A stretch of DNA of 64,000 bases from Halichoerus grypus (Eukaryota > Chordata > Mammalia > Carnivora > Phocidae), in NCBI RefSeq assembly GCF_964656455.1, contig NC_135713.1:192876187-192940186 (forward strand), given 5' to 3'. The notes under the pieces are model-generated. The model was given only the letters and a program-made list of their open reading frames with translations, was not told where the DNA came from and searched no databases. Shown here in pieces: positions 1 through 11,790 of this stretch. The position numbers were made by a program, and so were the translations under genes. Positions within the stretch are counted from its first letter, which is position 1, and each line of letters starts with the position of its first letter.

Positions 1-1060
1 AACTAGGACGGTGGCAGTTGCAACAATAAATAAGGTCATTTCCAGAGACTCAGAACCAGTGGTTGAAGAAATTAACCACGCATCTTCATCACCCATCCGG
101 TACTCCCAATAATAACGTATTAATCCTGTGTGAATAAAGCATTTTTAACAGCCTGCTTTTTGTATTAACGTGTAACATACAATATTGTTTTTTGGTTTTG
201 GGTTTTTTTGAAGAGAATATAAGTGCTATGCACATTAAAGCTTCAGGACATGCCCTATGCCCCTAGCACAAGATGGCTGCCCCCCAACCCCCATACATAT
301 TAAGCTTCCCACTGCCAGGGCTTAAATTAAATGTTGGATAGACCAGGGAAGGCCAAAGTCCGGGGGCCGGGTGACTGGGGGAATGAAAGCCATTGGTCAA
401 TTTCAGGGAGGTGTGCTATCCAGGTGAGAATCTCCAACAGGCACTTGGAAATTCGGATCCCAAGCTCTACTTAACAGAATAACGGTGTTTCAACAAGCAA
501 GCTAAAAATAACCGTATTTATGAAAATACTTTGCAACGTGATAACCGTTATTGGAAACTTCGTCTAATTTAAAATTTTATTCTAGGGTCACGGTTAGATA
601 AATAATACATTTGAATGCTCCTTATTAAAAACAAAACAAAACAAAACAAAACCAAAAACCTGTATTACGACTAAGTCTGTTTAAAGTGGATTTACTAAAA
701 ATCCACTTTGGTCAATAACAAGGGTGGAAAGAAAGCAGGTGGAAAGGAAGCTGACCCAGGGAAACTAATCTCCAACAAGGGAGACCATTTCAGGAAACTC
801 CAGGGCTCAGGATGCCTGGTCAGCCGTAAGCAGAGCGAGCCCAGGGGAGGCCCTGAGTTCCGGGGTGGACGGACTGCGGAGCTATGTGAAAACCTGCCCA
901 GGACCTTTCCGAGATAGGACATCACCCCAGGACAGTAATGAAAAGGGGCAGCGGATCTGAGGGACAGCACCAGCTTCTTCCCAAACCCAGGGAGGGGAAC
1001 CTAGTCTCTCTCCCAAGGGCGGAAACCCCTTAGACAAAGACTCCAGCCACGGGAGGAGCC
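1..1060. other. 5' flank of MAPT, no gene recognised
   Basis: This is AT-richer sequence before the CpG island. An A-rich run with AAAAC units lies at about 627-660. A CCAAT box in reverse (ATTGG at 392-396, within CCATTGGTC) and a YY1-like AAGATGGCTGCC at about 271-282 are visible. In humans a head-to-head antisense RNA (MAPT-AS1) starts near this promoter, but I cannot place any exon of it here. No coding sequence is supported. Confidence 0.6.
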
Positions 1061-1065
1061 CGAAG

Positions 1066-1095
1066 TGCGCGTGCGCCATGGAACGCGCATGCGCG
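1066..1095. promoter_or_regulatory. Paired NRF-1-type sites upstream of exon 0
   Basis: TGCGCGTGCGCC (1066-1077) is followed by the perfect palindrome CGCGCATGCGCG (1084-1095). The second matches the NRF-1 consensus YGCGCAYGCGCR and the first differs by one central base. The centres are 18 bp apart and lie about 85-110 bp before the inferred exon 0 start, a typical position for NRF-1 in CpG-island promoters. Binding is inferred from motif only. Confidence 0.6.
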
Positions 1096-1177
1096 TAGCG
1101 GCCAGCGCCGCGGCTCGAGGTGGCGAGGGAGGGGAGGGAGAAGAAGGCAAGCGTCAAAAGGAGGGAGCCAGGAGGCT

Positions 1178-1479
1178 GGGGCGGGCCGAGTGGTGGGGTG
1201 CTCGCGCGCGCCCACTGGTGGCCGGAGGAGAAAACGTCCGCGAAGGCCTCGCTGCCCACCCCTCCCTTGGGGAGGCTCGCGCTCCCGCTGCTCGCGCCTG
1301 CGCCGCCCGCCGGCCTCGGGAGCGCGCCCTCTCGCTGGTGCGCGCGCTCGCAATCTTCGCCACCCACCAGCTCCCGCACCCGCAGCAGAGCCGCCGCCGC
1401 CGCCCACCTTCTGCCGCTGCCACCACAGCCACTTTCTCCTCTCTTTCCTCTACTGTCCTCGCCCTCTGTCGACTATCAG
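1178..1479 (+). other. MAPT: MAPT exon 0, non-coding 5' UTR exon
   Basis: Non-coding first exon, aligning with the human tau 5' leader as remembered: it runs from a GC box through CCCACTGGTGGCCGGAGGAG to the exact ending GTCGACTATCAG at 1468-1479. The ending is followed by a strong donor, GTAAGC, at 1480. The start is approximate, set by similarity to the human leader. The exon is GC-rich, has CAG/CCG-type repeats near 1380-1410 and a pyrimidine-rich 3' third. It contains no ATG, so with the 17 nt from exon 1 the leader of about 319 nt has no upstream start codon. The human leader is reported to support cap-independent translation; nothing here tests that. Confidence 0.88.
1208..1221 (-). promoter_or_regulatory. 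CTCF-like motif inside exon 0
   Basis: Read on the minus strand this is CCACCAGTGGGCGC, matching the CTCF core CCASYAGRKGGCRS at 13 of 14 positions (T at the R position). It lies near the start of exon 0. Function is inferred only. Confidence 0.4.
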
Positions 1480-1675
1480 GTAAGCGCGAGGCTCCTAAAT
1501 CTGCCTCCTCGTCCGCCCCCTTGCACCCCCAGGCTGCCGCCCCTCGTCCCCCGCCTCAGAGATGGGTTTCATGAGGTAAGCATAGGTCGGGGGCAACGGC
1601 TGGGGCCCCTCCCTGCGCCCTGTGCGCTCCGGGGCTGGGACTAGGGCGTCTTGGAAAGGCACCCATGCAAGGGAT

Positions 1676-1724
1676 GCACGCGCGCGCGTGTGTGTGTGTA
1701 TGTGTGTGTGTGTGTGTGTGTGTT
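1676..1724. repeat. (CG)n(TG)n microsatellite just inside intron 0
   Basis: Alternating CG steps run into about 18 TG steps with one TA interruption, 200 bp after the exon 0 donor. Alternating purine-pyrimidine DNA of this kind can adopt Z-form. The end of the tract, with the following G-run, is repeated at 1872-1892. Confidence 0.9.
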
Positions 1725-4700
1725 GGGGGGTGTCCTTAAAGACCCGCTTCGCGCGGACCCGGGCAGAGGTTGTGCCCGAAGGGTGGGGCGCGGATGGCGG
1801 TGACCTGGGGGAGGGGGCTGCTGTGCACTCTCGATCGTCACCTTTTGCCGCAATGGGCGTGTGTCTATATGTGTGTGTGTTGGGGGGTGTCCAATGACGA
1901 CCCCCGAAACCGAACCTGTAATCCGATTTCTCTGCTTTGGTTGGCCATAGGCCCTTCAGGAAGGTATGGATCCGGTTCTAGAAAAGATGAATCCCTGCCT
2001 ACCCCTCCCTACACCTCCCCGGCAGCAATTCCAGTGGGGCTTTCACTGCCCCTGATTTAAGGCGGTGGCCCACCCCCTCCCCCTTTTCCTCCTTCAGAAA
2101 CCCACAGGGGACATTTGGGGGCTGGGAGTGGAATCGAGGAGATGGGGAGGGGTCCAGGCGCTGTCACTTTAGTTGCCCTTCCCCCTGCGCGCGCCTGGCA
2201 CCGAGACGCGAGCAGCGCCGTGCCCGAGAGAAGGTAGTGCGCGGATCCCGATGTGGAGGCTCCGAAAGGCGAAAAGGCTGGAGTCACCTGGCCTTGCAAT
2301 GTGGAAGGACTGGGCAGCGGCGGATCCCCGCTCGCTAGCGCTCGCAGCCGCCGCCGCGCACAGACAGGCGCGGGGGCTGCAGGTGCATTTCGGGGCGGGC
2401 CCCTTTCTCTGCGCTCTGCGCCTGGCGTCCGGCGTGTGCGCTCCCTGCCGGAGGCGCGGGGCTGGCGCGCAGGGCTCGCCCCTCACTGCGGCAGTGGGTG
2501 TGGACCCGGGTGGGCAAGGAGGGGGAGGGTAGGCTGTGCCTCCTCCCACTCCCACCCCTGCTTTTTTTTTTCCCTTCCAAACGCGAGGTGCCATCTTTTT
2601 GCGGCGTGTCACGTCTTTACTGTACCGTGCCAAGCCGGGTGGCTAGGCTTTGGAGGCCAGGGCGGGGACTGTAATTAAGTGGGGACCCCCACTTGGTAAT
2701 AATTCAGTAATCAACGCTGAAATCTTGGTATTTTGCTGCTGTGGGCTTGAGCCCTGGGGGCGTTCACCCGGAATCTTTCTCGGGGGCTAGATGCTTTGTT
2801 TGTAGGGCTTACGTGATCTGCGCTGCCAGCCCTGGTTTTTTTGGCTCTTATCTATGAGAGGTTTAACCTAGGCCCCCGCCCTTGCCCCTATTTTCCGCCC
2901 CTCATTTTCGAGCCCTCTGTTAGATCTCGGGCTGGCTGGGGTCAAGGAACCCCAGTCACAGCCCTGGGGGCACGGATGGAACGGGCGTGACCCCGCTCGG
3001 CCCCCTCCTGGAGCCGGGCGGCGCGCCAGGAAGCGTCCGCGGGGCCGAAGGGCTGGGATTCGAGATCTCTGCGCGCTGTGCCGGGGGCCGCAGAGGGAGG
3101 AAGACCCTCCCTACACCCCGAGAGGCCTGGGGGCCACCTCCCACGGGCTGCCCACCAAGGGTCACCAGCGACCCCTGGGAGGTGGCGGGGACAGCGCGCA
3201 GGCGGAGCCCCTCTCCGCTTCATGCCCTGTTGCTTCGCCAGGCGAGAGAATGTAAGGAGGGGGCAAGAGGGTTCCTCCTGTGCTTCGGGCCACACCCATT
3301 TTTCCTGAGATGACTGGGGGGGGGGGTCGCGGAGGGGTGGTTGCTATGGAAATCACACGCGTCCCAAGAACGGACCTCTGGGCGTTGCCCCGCCCCTTCC
3401 CAGCCAAGGTTGAGAACCCTAGGGGCAGGCGAGGCCGCGGCGCCTCAGTCTTTCTCAGGCCGCTGGAGGGAGACCCCCCCACCTCAACCCTGAGCGGGTG
3501 ACTCTTCATAATGGGCCTCCGGCGGCCTCAGCCACCCAGATCAGCGTCCCTCGTGTATTCTTATTATTGTGGCCGAATATTATTTTGGAAACGTACAAGA
3601 TTTTAACTTGAAAGCCCGAGTACACCGCCTCCCTTGGAACGGGGCCGGGAGCGGGGAAGGGGGCTATGGACCTCTGGCAAAGGAGTCCGAGCCTCGCCCT
3701 CCTGCGATGAGCCGGGTCCGCGCGGGTTTCTGGTTAATTCTATCGCTGCAAACTGATGCGGGGGCGCAGTTCCGAGAGGGATGAACATCTCTGGAACCGA
3801 ATCATGCACGCGAGCCGCACAGCTTGGTCCAAATGTCCAGGGAATGGTCCGGCTCCGGGTCGAGAGCCCGCCAGAGGCCAGGCCGAACCTTCCCGGCTGT
3901 AGCGTCGGAGGTCGGAGCCCGGGTAGTGTGGGGCCTCCCTGCAGAGTTGAGTTCGCCAAGGGTGGGGTGCAGGAGAGGCTCAAGGATCATTTCGAGCATC
4001 TTCTCCGCTCGCCCCTCTCCACCTCCTCCACCCTAGAACTGGGCGCGGAATTCAGGTTCCAGACAGAGCGAGGGTCTCGGAGCGGCCCTGAGAACCGGTA
4101 ACCCTCGGCCACGGGTGCCCGGGGCGGACCGAGGGCGGAGGGGTCACCTCCTGTCGATGGGGGGAAAGGGAGCGTGGCGGGAGCGAGCACATTTAGCTCA
4201 ATGCCGGAAACAAAGCGCAGTCCAGACGTCCGCGATTTTGCTCCATTTTGAAATGTGTTGGAGCTTTGGTGGGTCTCTTGGTCTGCATCCCGGGCGCCAG
4301 GGGATGGATCTTCGTAAGCGGATCTGGAAACACCATCCCAGCTCTCCGCGCGCTTGAACTAAACGGCTTCCCCCCTCCCCCTCCCCTTCCCCCTCCCGGG
4401 ATCTCGAGGGATGCAGCATTTGCGCCCATGCTCCGACGGGAAATGTCCGGGCACGGATCGGAGGGCCATCGATTCCTGTCCCCGATCCCCATCAGGCGGG
4501 AGCTCATTTACGACCCCACTTGGCCTCTGGCACCCAGGAACCTCCCGGCCCGGTCTCCAGCTGGGCTGAGTTGGGATGGATGATGGATCCTGGGAGAGCG
4601 ACTGCGGGGCCTGGCTCTCCAGGCCACCTCTCCTGTGTGCTCAGGTTCGGCAGGATGGCTTTTTGATCCCTTACCCCTCCAACTGACCTGTCCTACAGCA

Positions 4701-6283
4701 GAAAAAGAAATGTCTTTCCTACCAAAATTAATGAAGGTATTATTTTGCATTTTATGATGCTGCTTAGGTTTGCTAGATAAGAATTGCTTATCTATTCCTC
4801 CATCTCCAAACCCTTCCTCTATACAATAAATGAATTACCACCCCATCCCACTCCATCCCAGTGGCTGGTCTCGAGTGACTCCTGAAGCTAATCAATTTCT
4901 TGACCAACAGTTGCTTCTGAAACAGCTTGTGTTTGCTGCAATAACCAGGCTTGGCTCTTGGGGTTGCCTTTGGATAGTTTGTGGGAGAGTTTTGTTGGCT
5001 TTGCTGGGTTTTGGACGAGTGACAGTCCATGTTGTATGTGCCTGCCCCACACAGACCTCCTCTGCATCTGCCCTGGTGGAAGGGCGTGGCTTTGAACTGG
5101 TTTCAGGTATCAGGCTCAGCATCCCTGACAGGAACAAAAGAAATGGATTATTTCCACAAATTGCAAGAAAACTTAGAATCAGTTTGACTGAGAAAGGGCC
5201 AGATATACTCCAATTGGGGAAAGAGCCCCTGCTATTGAACAGGCGCTTTGACCCACATGCCCTTGGAGGGCAGTGCCAGCCTGGAGATGTAATAGGATTG
5301 TGGTGCCCTTTGTTTAGGCTGAATTTTCTTTCTGCCCTTTTAACATCAGTTCATGAAGCCCATTTGTTGAAAATTTTTTAAAAGTTGTGTTTTATTACAG
5401 CTTCCCTCAGCATTTATGTGTATGAATATGGTTTGAGTAGCTCCACAGCTGTATCTGAACATATATTAATTTTCTAGTTAAACACGTGATAGTTTTCCAA
5501 CTAGATAGTATTCTCCTTACTCCCACCTTGAAAAAGAATCACTCAGAAACAAATAAAAACACCCCCAGAGGCTTAATACAGTGTTAGACATACACATAAA
5601 TGGGTAAAATGGGAAAATGCAGGTCAAAAAGGTGGCAAAAAGAAAATAGAATGGGGGGCTATTTTCAAGGTCATGGCATCAGGAAGGTTTGGGGACAAAT
5701 CCAGTCCAGTTTGTCCCCTATCAGTGTCCAACTGGCACCCAGAAAGCGGCCTGTGCCCCTTGGTGCACCTCCACACCCTCCCTCCTCTGCTTCTGAGCCT
5801 TCTCCCTTCCCAGAACAGCACTCCTTGCCCCCAGAGCCCGGTCCCCACTGCTCACCCCACCCTGGTTGGCCAGAAGAGTTCAGGAGAGAGGGTGGGAAGA
5901 AAGCACACAATACCCCAGGGGGAAAGAAGACCCTGCCCTGTCATCTCTGGGACTGTAGGTTCTCCTGGTGCCAGAGGTCAGAAGGATGGGGTGGGAAACC
6001 CCATTTGTCTCTGCCCCTTCCCCTTCCTCCTGCCCTGCATTTTTCATTATCCCACTTCAAAAACTGCCCCTCAACCCCTCCACATCCCCAGAAATATCCA
6101 CCTGATTAATCGCTCCTAACTTGCCACCCTCGCTGCTTCCACGGTGATTTGCAGGAGCCCCGGCATTGAGGGGCACACCTGAGCAGGTGAGGGGAAGAGA
6201 AGACTGCTGCCTCACCAGCTGGGCTGCTTCCGGGAGAGGACCCCAATATTCCAGCTGGGACTCTTGGCTGTTTTCCTGTAAAA

Positions 6284-6480
6284 CAGTGGTGTTCAGTCCC
6301 CAGGGCCATTGAGATGTCTAGAGATGCTTTTAATTTTCACAACTGGGGTGGGTGCAACAGGCGCCTAGTGGGTAGAAACCAGAGACGCTGCCAAACCTCC
6401 TGCAGTGCACAGGACAGTCCCCCACATCAAAGAATATCCAGCCCCAAATGTCGCTCATGCCAGGGTCAGAAGCCCTGCTA
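6284..6480. mobile_element. MER20-like hAT DNA transposon
   Basis: It starts AACAGTGGTGTTCAGTCCCC and contains the family's recognisable middle (GTGGGTAGAAACCAGAGACG, then CAGTGCACAGGACAG). It ends near GGGTCAGAAGCCCTGC. Short, non-autonomous and old; family identified from memory of the consensus. Confidence 0.65.
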
Positions 6481-6520
6481 TAGAAACATTGTTACTTTGG
6501 CACTCCTATCATAATGGCAC

Positions 6521-6735
6521 TTATGTTTAGGGAGTGTCTTTTAGGAGGCGCTGTTCTAAGTGCTCCCCAGAGATGATCTCATTTCATCCTCCCAACAGCC
6601 CCCTTTCGTAGCAGGTGCTGTTATTATCTCTGTTACGTGTGGAGAAACTGAAGTACAGAGAGGTTTAGTAACTCACTACAGGTCACACAACCAGTGAGTG
6701 GTAGAGCTGGAAGTCCGACCCTAGCTGCCTCCCCT
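6521..6735 (-). repeat. MIR element
   Basis: Antisense MIR: GCTGTTCTAAGTGCT, then GAGAAACTGAAGTACAGAGA, then GGTCACACAACCAGTGAGTG. Old mammalian tRNA-derived SINE. Confidence 0.8.
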
Positions 6736-7849
6736 TCTCAGCTACGTGTGGCTTTAATAGGTCTTTGTGGGCTAGCCTGGGAACCCAAGCATGATCTGTA
6801 ACATTGACCCAGTGGAAGATTCAAATTCCAAAGCCACTGACTCACAAAATGAACTTTTGAAAGAGTCTGTAATTGGAGCACAACCTAAAGCTCATAATTT
6901 CTGATCTAGCCTTGACACATGGAGCAAGGGATTTAACTCAACCTCTGTGTCTCTGTTTATAAAACAAAGAGAAAATATCTCAGGGACCTTAAACCTCTTC
7001 CCCCAGACCCAGGTTTTCAAGACGGTTCTGTCATACAAAGGAGCAGCTGGTTCTGACTGGCTCAGAGAAGGCTAGAAATCAAGACTGGGGGATCATGACA
7101 TAGACTCAGCTATGGTCACGGTCAAATCGGTGAAGTTTTAGGGACAGCAGATCCTCATCTATGGACAGTGGACAGTGCCCTCAGAGGGATCGAAGTTTTG
7201 GCACCAGCCGGTGGGACCAGCTCTGAGCCTGTGGCTGAGTTGATTTGGGTGGACATGGGAAGGGCCTCATGCAGGAATCTCAGGGCTCCCTTGGCAAAGG
7301 TGGGCCTGGAGGCTTTTCTCACTTCTTGGGGCCCAGTCTCTGCAGTGAATATTCCTTTATGTTGTGGCACAGAGGGACTGCCTGGAATCCTTCGACCCCA
7401 GGACACACTGCCACTCCACCTGGGGGAAGATCAGAGGCCACTGTCATTCTGCAGCCGACCCTGTGTGGGCCATCAGACATACACCATACACGCCGGTCTC
7501 ACCCCTATTACCTCGCCAAAGGGGTTACTGTCCAACCATGCTTTTCCTGTCTCTAGGCGCCATGCTCCCGCCACCTTGGCCAGGTTCCTTTCCTGCACAG
7601 ATGGCCTCGGCCTGAGTGTGGGCAAGCAGTGTGAGACCATCTTGCGATGGTTTCTGAACTTTCTGGGTTCTCTGATTAGGAGACATTCTGCAGATGTGCA
7701 GCTAAAACCGGCTTCCCCAAAATACAAACTTGAATGACTTCCAGGTGGATTATCTGAATTTGTTTTTTGCTGCGTTGACATTTCAGTACTTGCTTCAATC
7801 AGGGGCACTATCGAATGAATCCGCCCAAAATGTATTCTGTGCCTCAACT

Positions 7850-7945
7850 ATTCAAGGATGGTTACTGAGCATCTTGAAGGCAAACACTGTTTCTTCCTCG
7901 ACAGGCCCTCGGTGCAGGGCAGTGTCTTGCAGATAGAGGTATTAG
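7850..7945 (+). repeat. Probable L2 3' end
   Basis: GGCAAACACTGTTTCTTCCT followed by a degraded GGTGCAGGGCAGTGTCTTGC resembles the L2 tail. Weak. Confidence 0.35.
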
Positions 7946-8195
7946 GTTTGGCCAGTGGTTAAGGGTATGGACTCTGATCAGACCTCCTGGGTGCAAGTCC
8001 AGGGAGTGGAATGTCTGTGGGCCCCAAGCTGTGTTGTTTAGCCTCTTCGGGAGTTTGTTGTTGTCTTCACCTTGGGGTATGGCAGTACCTATCTCCCTGG
8101 TTGCTGTGGGGTTTAAAGGGGGTAAGGAGGGGATGCAGTGCTTAGCCCAGGGCCTGGCACATAGTAAAGTGCTCAGTGAATGGTCTCAAGGGCAG
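7946..8195 (+). repeat. MIR element
   Basis: Near full length: AGTGGTTAAGGGTATGGACT at the start and GGGCCTGGCACATAGTAAAG near the end, with a degraded middle. Confidence 0.8.
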
Positions 8196-8586
8196 CAGCC
8201 TCTGGATCAACACTTGTGATGAATGTGCAAAGGCATCTACTGACCCTGGTGATGGATACACTTGTAACAGATAAATTGTTGCACTGACTAAAGATCAAGA
8301 TAGAAGTGGGCAGCTGCCCGGTCCCCCGAAAATCCCACACACCCATGTTTAAATGTACAGACAGAATTCTTGCCACAAGCAAGCGGAGTAACTTATTTCT
8401 GTTGTCTCCGCTTCTGTCCTCTTCCTTCCTGAAATCTGCTCCACGCCAGGAATAGACTGTGTACTCTTCACACCAGCCGGAGCTGAACCGCGCCCTCCCA
8501 CCATCCTGGGAACAGTGACCCGGCTTAGCTAGCGTGTTGGGTTCAGAGCTCTTACTAGCTTACTCACTGAATAAAAAGTGGGCACA

Positions 8587-8789
8587 GGGGCGCCTGGGTG
8601 GCTCAGTCGTTAAGCATCTGCCTTCAGTTCAGGTCATGATCCCAGGGTCCTGGGATCGAGCCCCACGTCAGGCTCCCTGCTCAGCGGGGAGCCTGCTTCT
8701 CCCTCTCCCACTCCCCCTGCTTGTGTTCCCTCTCTCGCTGTCTCTCTCTCTGTCAAATAAATAAATAAAATCTTTAAAAAAAAAAAAAA
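8587..8789 (+). mobile_element. CanSINE (full length, poly-A tail)
   Basis: tRNA-derived carnivoran SINE with CT-rich tract, AAATAAATAAATAAAATC signal and A-tail. Flanked by direct repeats GTGGGCACAG (8578-8587) and GTGAGCACAG (8791-8800). Confidence 0.95.
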
Positions 8790-10502
8790 GGTGAGCACAG
8801 ATGGGATTGGGAAAGTAATGGAAGGCAGTGCAGGAGAGGATTTACAAATGAAATAATTAAGCAGGCTGTTGAAGTTGGTAAACTGGCAAGCGGGCTTCAT
8901 GGTCAAGAGAAGAGTCAAGCAGAAAATGTTAAATAAAACAAACTCAACATGTTCTGAATCCAGGAAACTCCAAGCATCCCATGAGCATGCTCATATCTAA
9001 ATTACTAAATTTGGTTTAAGAAGCCTTCTTATCTATGAAATGAAGACTGAGGGTCATACTATGTTAGTTTTTAAAAAGTCATTAAATCAGAAAAATCATT
9101 ATGAAATGATACTCCTGGTGTTTGGATCAATTGGTTGGAATTTCTTGTCTTTTTTACCTAAGCCACACTCATAATACATTGTTTAGGAATTCAGATTTTA
9201 GCTCCTTGGAAAAAGGGCTTACACTAAAGAGTAATCTGAATGCAGAATCTCTCTAGAGTTTTACTGCTTCGTTCACAGTCTTTAATATTTTGTTTGACAG
9301 TAAAAAAAATTACTCATTTTTATGAAGTCTTTCCAAAGCGTTCAACTAGGTTTTCCTAAAACCAATTAATGATTTTAAGAGTTTGCCTTTCATTTTGCAC
9401 CCGAATCTCATCGGCTTGCGTCTTATTTAAATTATGTGATTATGGTAACAAGTGTGACGGGCCTAGAAGGTTGGCTGTGGTAGGAGGAGGCCTTGGCCGT
9501 GGACATCAGGTCCTGTGGACCCAGCCTTGAATATTTATAGTCCTTCTTTCTGCTTCTTACACGGTGTCAGCCAGGACAGGGCCCACTGTGGAGACTTTGG
9601 TATTAAGTGAATTGTGGGCAGTCATCTTCCCCGCCTGCCCCATCTCTTGCCTGCCTTCCAGGATGAGCTCAGCACTTTGAATTCATTCACATAAAATCCC
9701 AGGTTAAGGGGGTGTTACAAAATTCTTCCCATAAGACCCAAAATAAATATAAATCCCACCTACTATATTAACCCTCCTTAGTGAAGGGATTTTAGATAAA
9801 GGTCCAACTATTAAAAACCATTTTGAATCAGCAAGGTAGAATTAAATCTGAAGCCATTGGAAATGATGTTCCATTCATGGCCCTTCCTTTGGTCTTGCCC
9901 CCTCTCCTGCTCAATCCGGCATCTAAGGGCAGAGGGATGTAATTATCTCTGGTCCCAGCTGCTAGTTTGCCTACCCATCTGTGGGTTTCTGTTTTCCCAG
10001 AAAGGCTGGGTGATGTTGTCTTCGGAATTAGTCTGTAGTTGTAGCGTAAAAAGCCCAGGGATGCGCTTTCATCTTCGTGGCCTCCTCCCCCGGACACCAA
10101 GGATATTAGAAGACCCCTGGGTGCATAATTGCTGTCATGAGATCTCCAGCCAACACATAATGCCAAGAAGGAAGGGCTGGGAAAGACCAATTCATAGAAC
10201 TGTGGAACTGTGTCCCTCCTCCAGGGTGAAGGACCTGAATGAGAACCAGTGTTCTAAATTATGTGTCAACAGAATTGTCCTGGACCAAATCCAGTTCAGC
10301 CATTGATTTGTAGGTCATATTGGCACCAAACTATTGTCTTAACTCATGCCCCCCCCCACAGCCTAGCCCTCAAAAAGAGGCTTATTGGATAATTAATAAT
10401 CTAAAACCAAATGCTTTGACATCCAAGGGAAAGTTACAACTTAAAGAATCTCTTTGGTTTAAAATATATGTACATATAAATATTATAATTATATATATAT
10501 TT

Positions 10503-10709
10503 TAAATATTTATTTATTTTATTGGAGAGAGAGTGTGAGCAGACGTGTGGGAAGGGGAGGAGGGGCAGAGGGAGAGAAAGAGAGAATCTCAGGCAGATCC
10601 CCACTGAGCGCAGAGCCCAACATGGGGCTCGATCCTAGGACCCCCAGACCATGACCCGAGCCGAAACCAAGAGTCAGACGCCCAACCGACTGAGCCACCC
10701 AGGCACCCC
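10503..10709 (-). mobile_element. CanSINE
   Basis: Antisense copy ending TGAGCCACCCAGGCACCCC. Inserted in AT-rich DNA with ATAATTATATAT-type duplication on both sides. Confidence 0.95.
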
Positions 10710-11099
10710 ATAATTATAATTATATATTTAAATGTGAATATTCACTCCCTTATTTGATGTAGATCTAGACTTTTTATATTAGGTTTGCTGAACACCTGAC
10801 AGCTTTCAACTTTAGTATTGGTAATGCATCAGAATTTAAATCAAGGTATGTTAATAAGCCAAGTAAAGGTTGTATATATGAGTAAAACACTTGTATATGA
10901 TCTTCTGTGTTGGGGTACGGTAATAATTGCGGTATAAATTCGTGTGAACCTGTCCCTTTCAAAGCTCCCCTTGCCAAGAATCACCAGGAATAGCTGTTTG
11001 GAAGAGTCCCCAGCCCTTCTGCCATCCACATGCTGTCTTGTCTTTTCCCTAGGAACAGGGAAATTCCACACCGGCCCCAACCCTCGTGCAGCAGCTTCT

Positions 11100-11450
11100 G
11101 CCTGTGCCTCACCATGAGCCCAGCTTAGAAAGGAAGGATTTCGAAGAACATCCCTAAATCCGATTGAAAAATGGAGTGATCGGTCACAAACTCACCTGAA
11201 CCTGCTTTAACCCTATTTAATCTCTCCCCAGGGTTAATCCTGTGGGACCGGCCTGCTGGGCGCCTCCACTGGGTTCAGTTCTGCCTCCAGTATCTCGAGT
11301 CCCTCCGTCTTTCACCCTGCAGGGAGCAATGGCTGTACTCTGTTCCCTGCAGAGTGTTAATAAAGACCGAATACATGGAAATAAATCCCTTACGGTGTCA
11401 CTGAAGTGCTATAAATAATTATGAACCGATGCTTGATGTCTGATGGGAAA
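11100..11450. promoter_or_regulatory. Candidate enhancer with MEF2-type site
   Basis: Repeat-free, motif-dense block. CTATAAATAA at 11409-11418 is a perfect MEF2-type site (CTAWWWWTAR) followed by TAATTATG homeobox-like sequence. CCCTGCAGGGAGC and TCCCTGCAGAG lie just upstream. It is called only because it is unlike the surrounding DNA; conservation was not tested. Confidence 0.25.
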
Positions 11451-11680
11451 TGCATGGGAAGAAATTTTTTTAACTGGCAGGATTCATGTTATAAGTTGAT
11501 AATCTGGGCCAAGTGATAAAGAACTCAAAAAAAAAAAAAAGGTCTTATCATTTATTGCTGGCAAGACTGAATTCCAGAAGCTAGCCATCGCCTCATTCTG
11601 TGGGCCTCTTATCACCCACTGCGTGGGCTTGCTTGCCAAACCCTGAATTTAATTGCAACCTTTCCTGTTTACCAACTTAA

Positions 11681-11790
11681 GAGACTCAGGGCAAAGTGGA
11701 AGATTTCCTGTGCCTCCATTTTTCCATCTGTAAAATGGGGATTGTGCAACCCCCTCACCCCCAAATGGTTGATAATGCAGGCTCCCTTCG
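11681..11790 (+). repeat. MIR fragment
   Basis: TTCCATCTGTAAAATGGGGA at about 11721-11740 is the MIR central core. Confidence 0.65.

Larger units (their letters stand above)
1040..4600 (+). promoter_or_regulatory. MAPT: MAPT promoter CpG island, about 3.5 kb composite
   Basis: CpG is dense from about 1060 to 1650, drops in 2640-2930, and returns in 2160-2500, 2960-3200 and 3360-4560. There is no TATA box near the inferred start. Visible elements are two NRF-1-type palindromes (1066-1095), a GC box GGGGCGGG at 1178-1185, further GC boxes near 2391 and 3389, and G-runs near 3313-3325. A TATA-less, Sp1-type CpG-island promoter matches what is known of the mammalian tau promoter. Several open frames of 60-170 codons in this island are by-products of its high GC content and I do not call them genes. 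Confidence 0.85.

Noticed and set aside
1..1177. Antisense MAPT-AS1 exons
   Set aside because: Known in human near this promoter, but sequence alone gives no recognisable exon here.
1065..1644. Overlapping open frames of 90-174 codons in both strands of the promoter island
   Set aside because: Low stop density is expected in CpG-island DNA; they are low-complexity Pro/Arg/Ala-rich, overlap each other and include the known non-coding exon 0.
3186..3200. Possible REST/NRSF sites (GGACAGCGCG here; similar half-sites near 961 and 60219; left half TTCAGCACC at 28265)
   Set aside because: Each is only one half of the bipartite motif with no matching partner at the right spacing.
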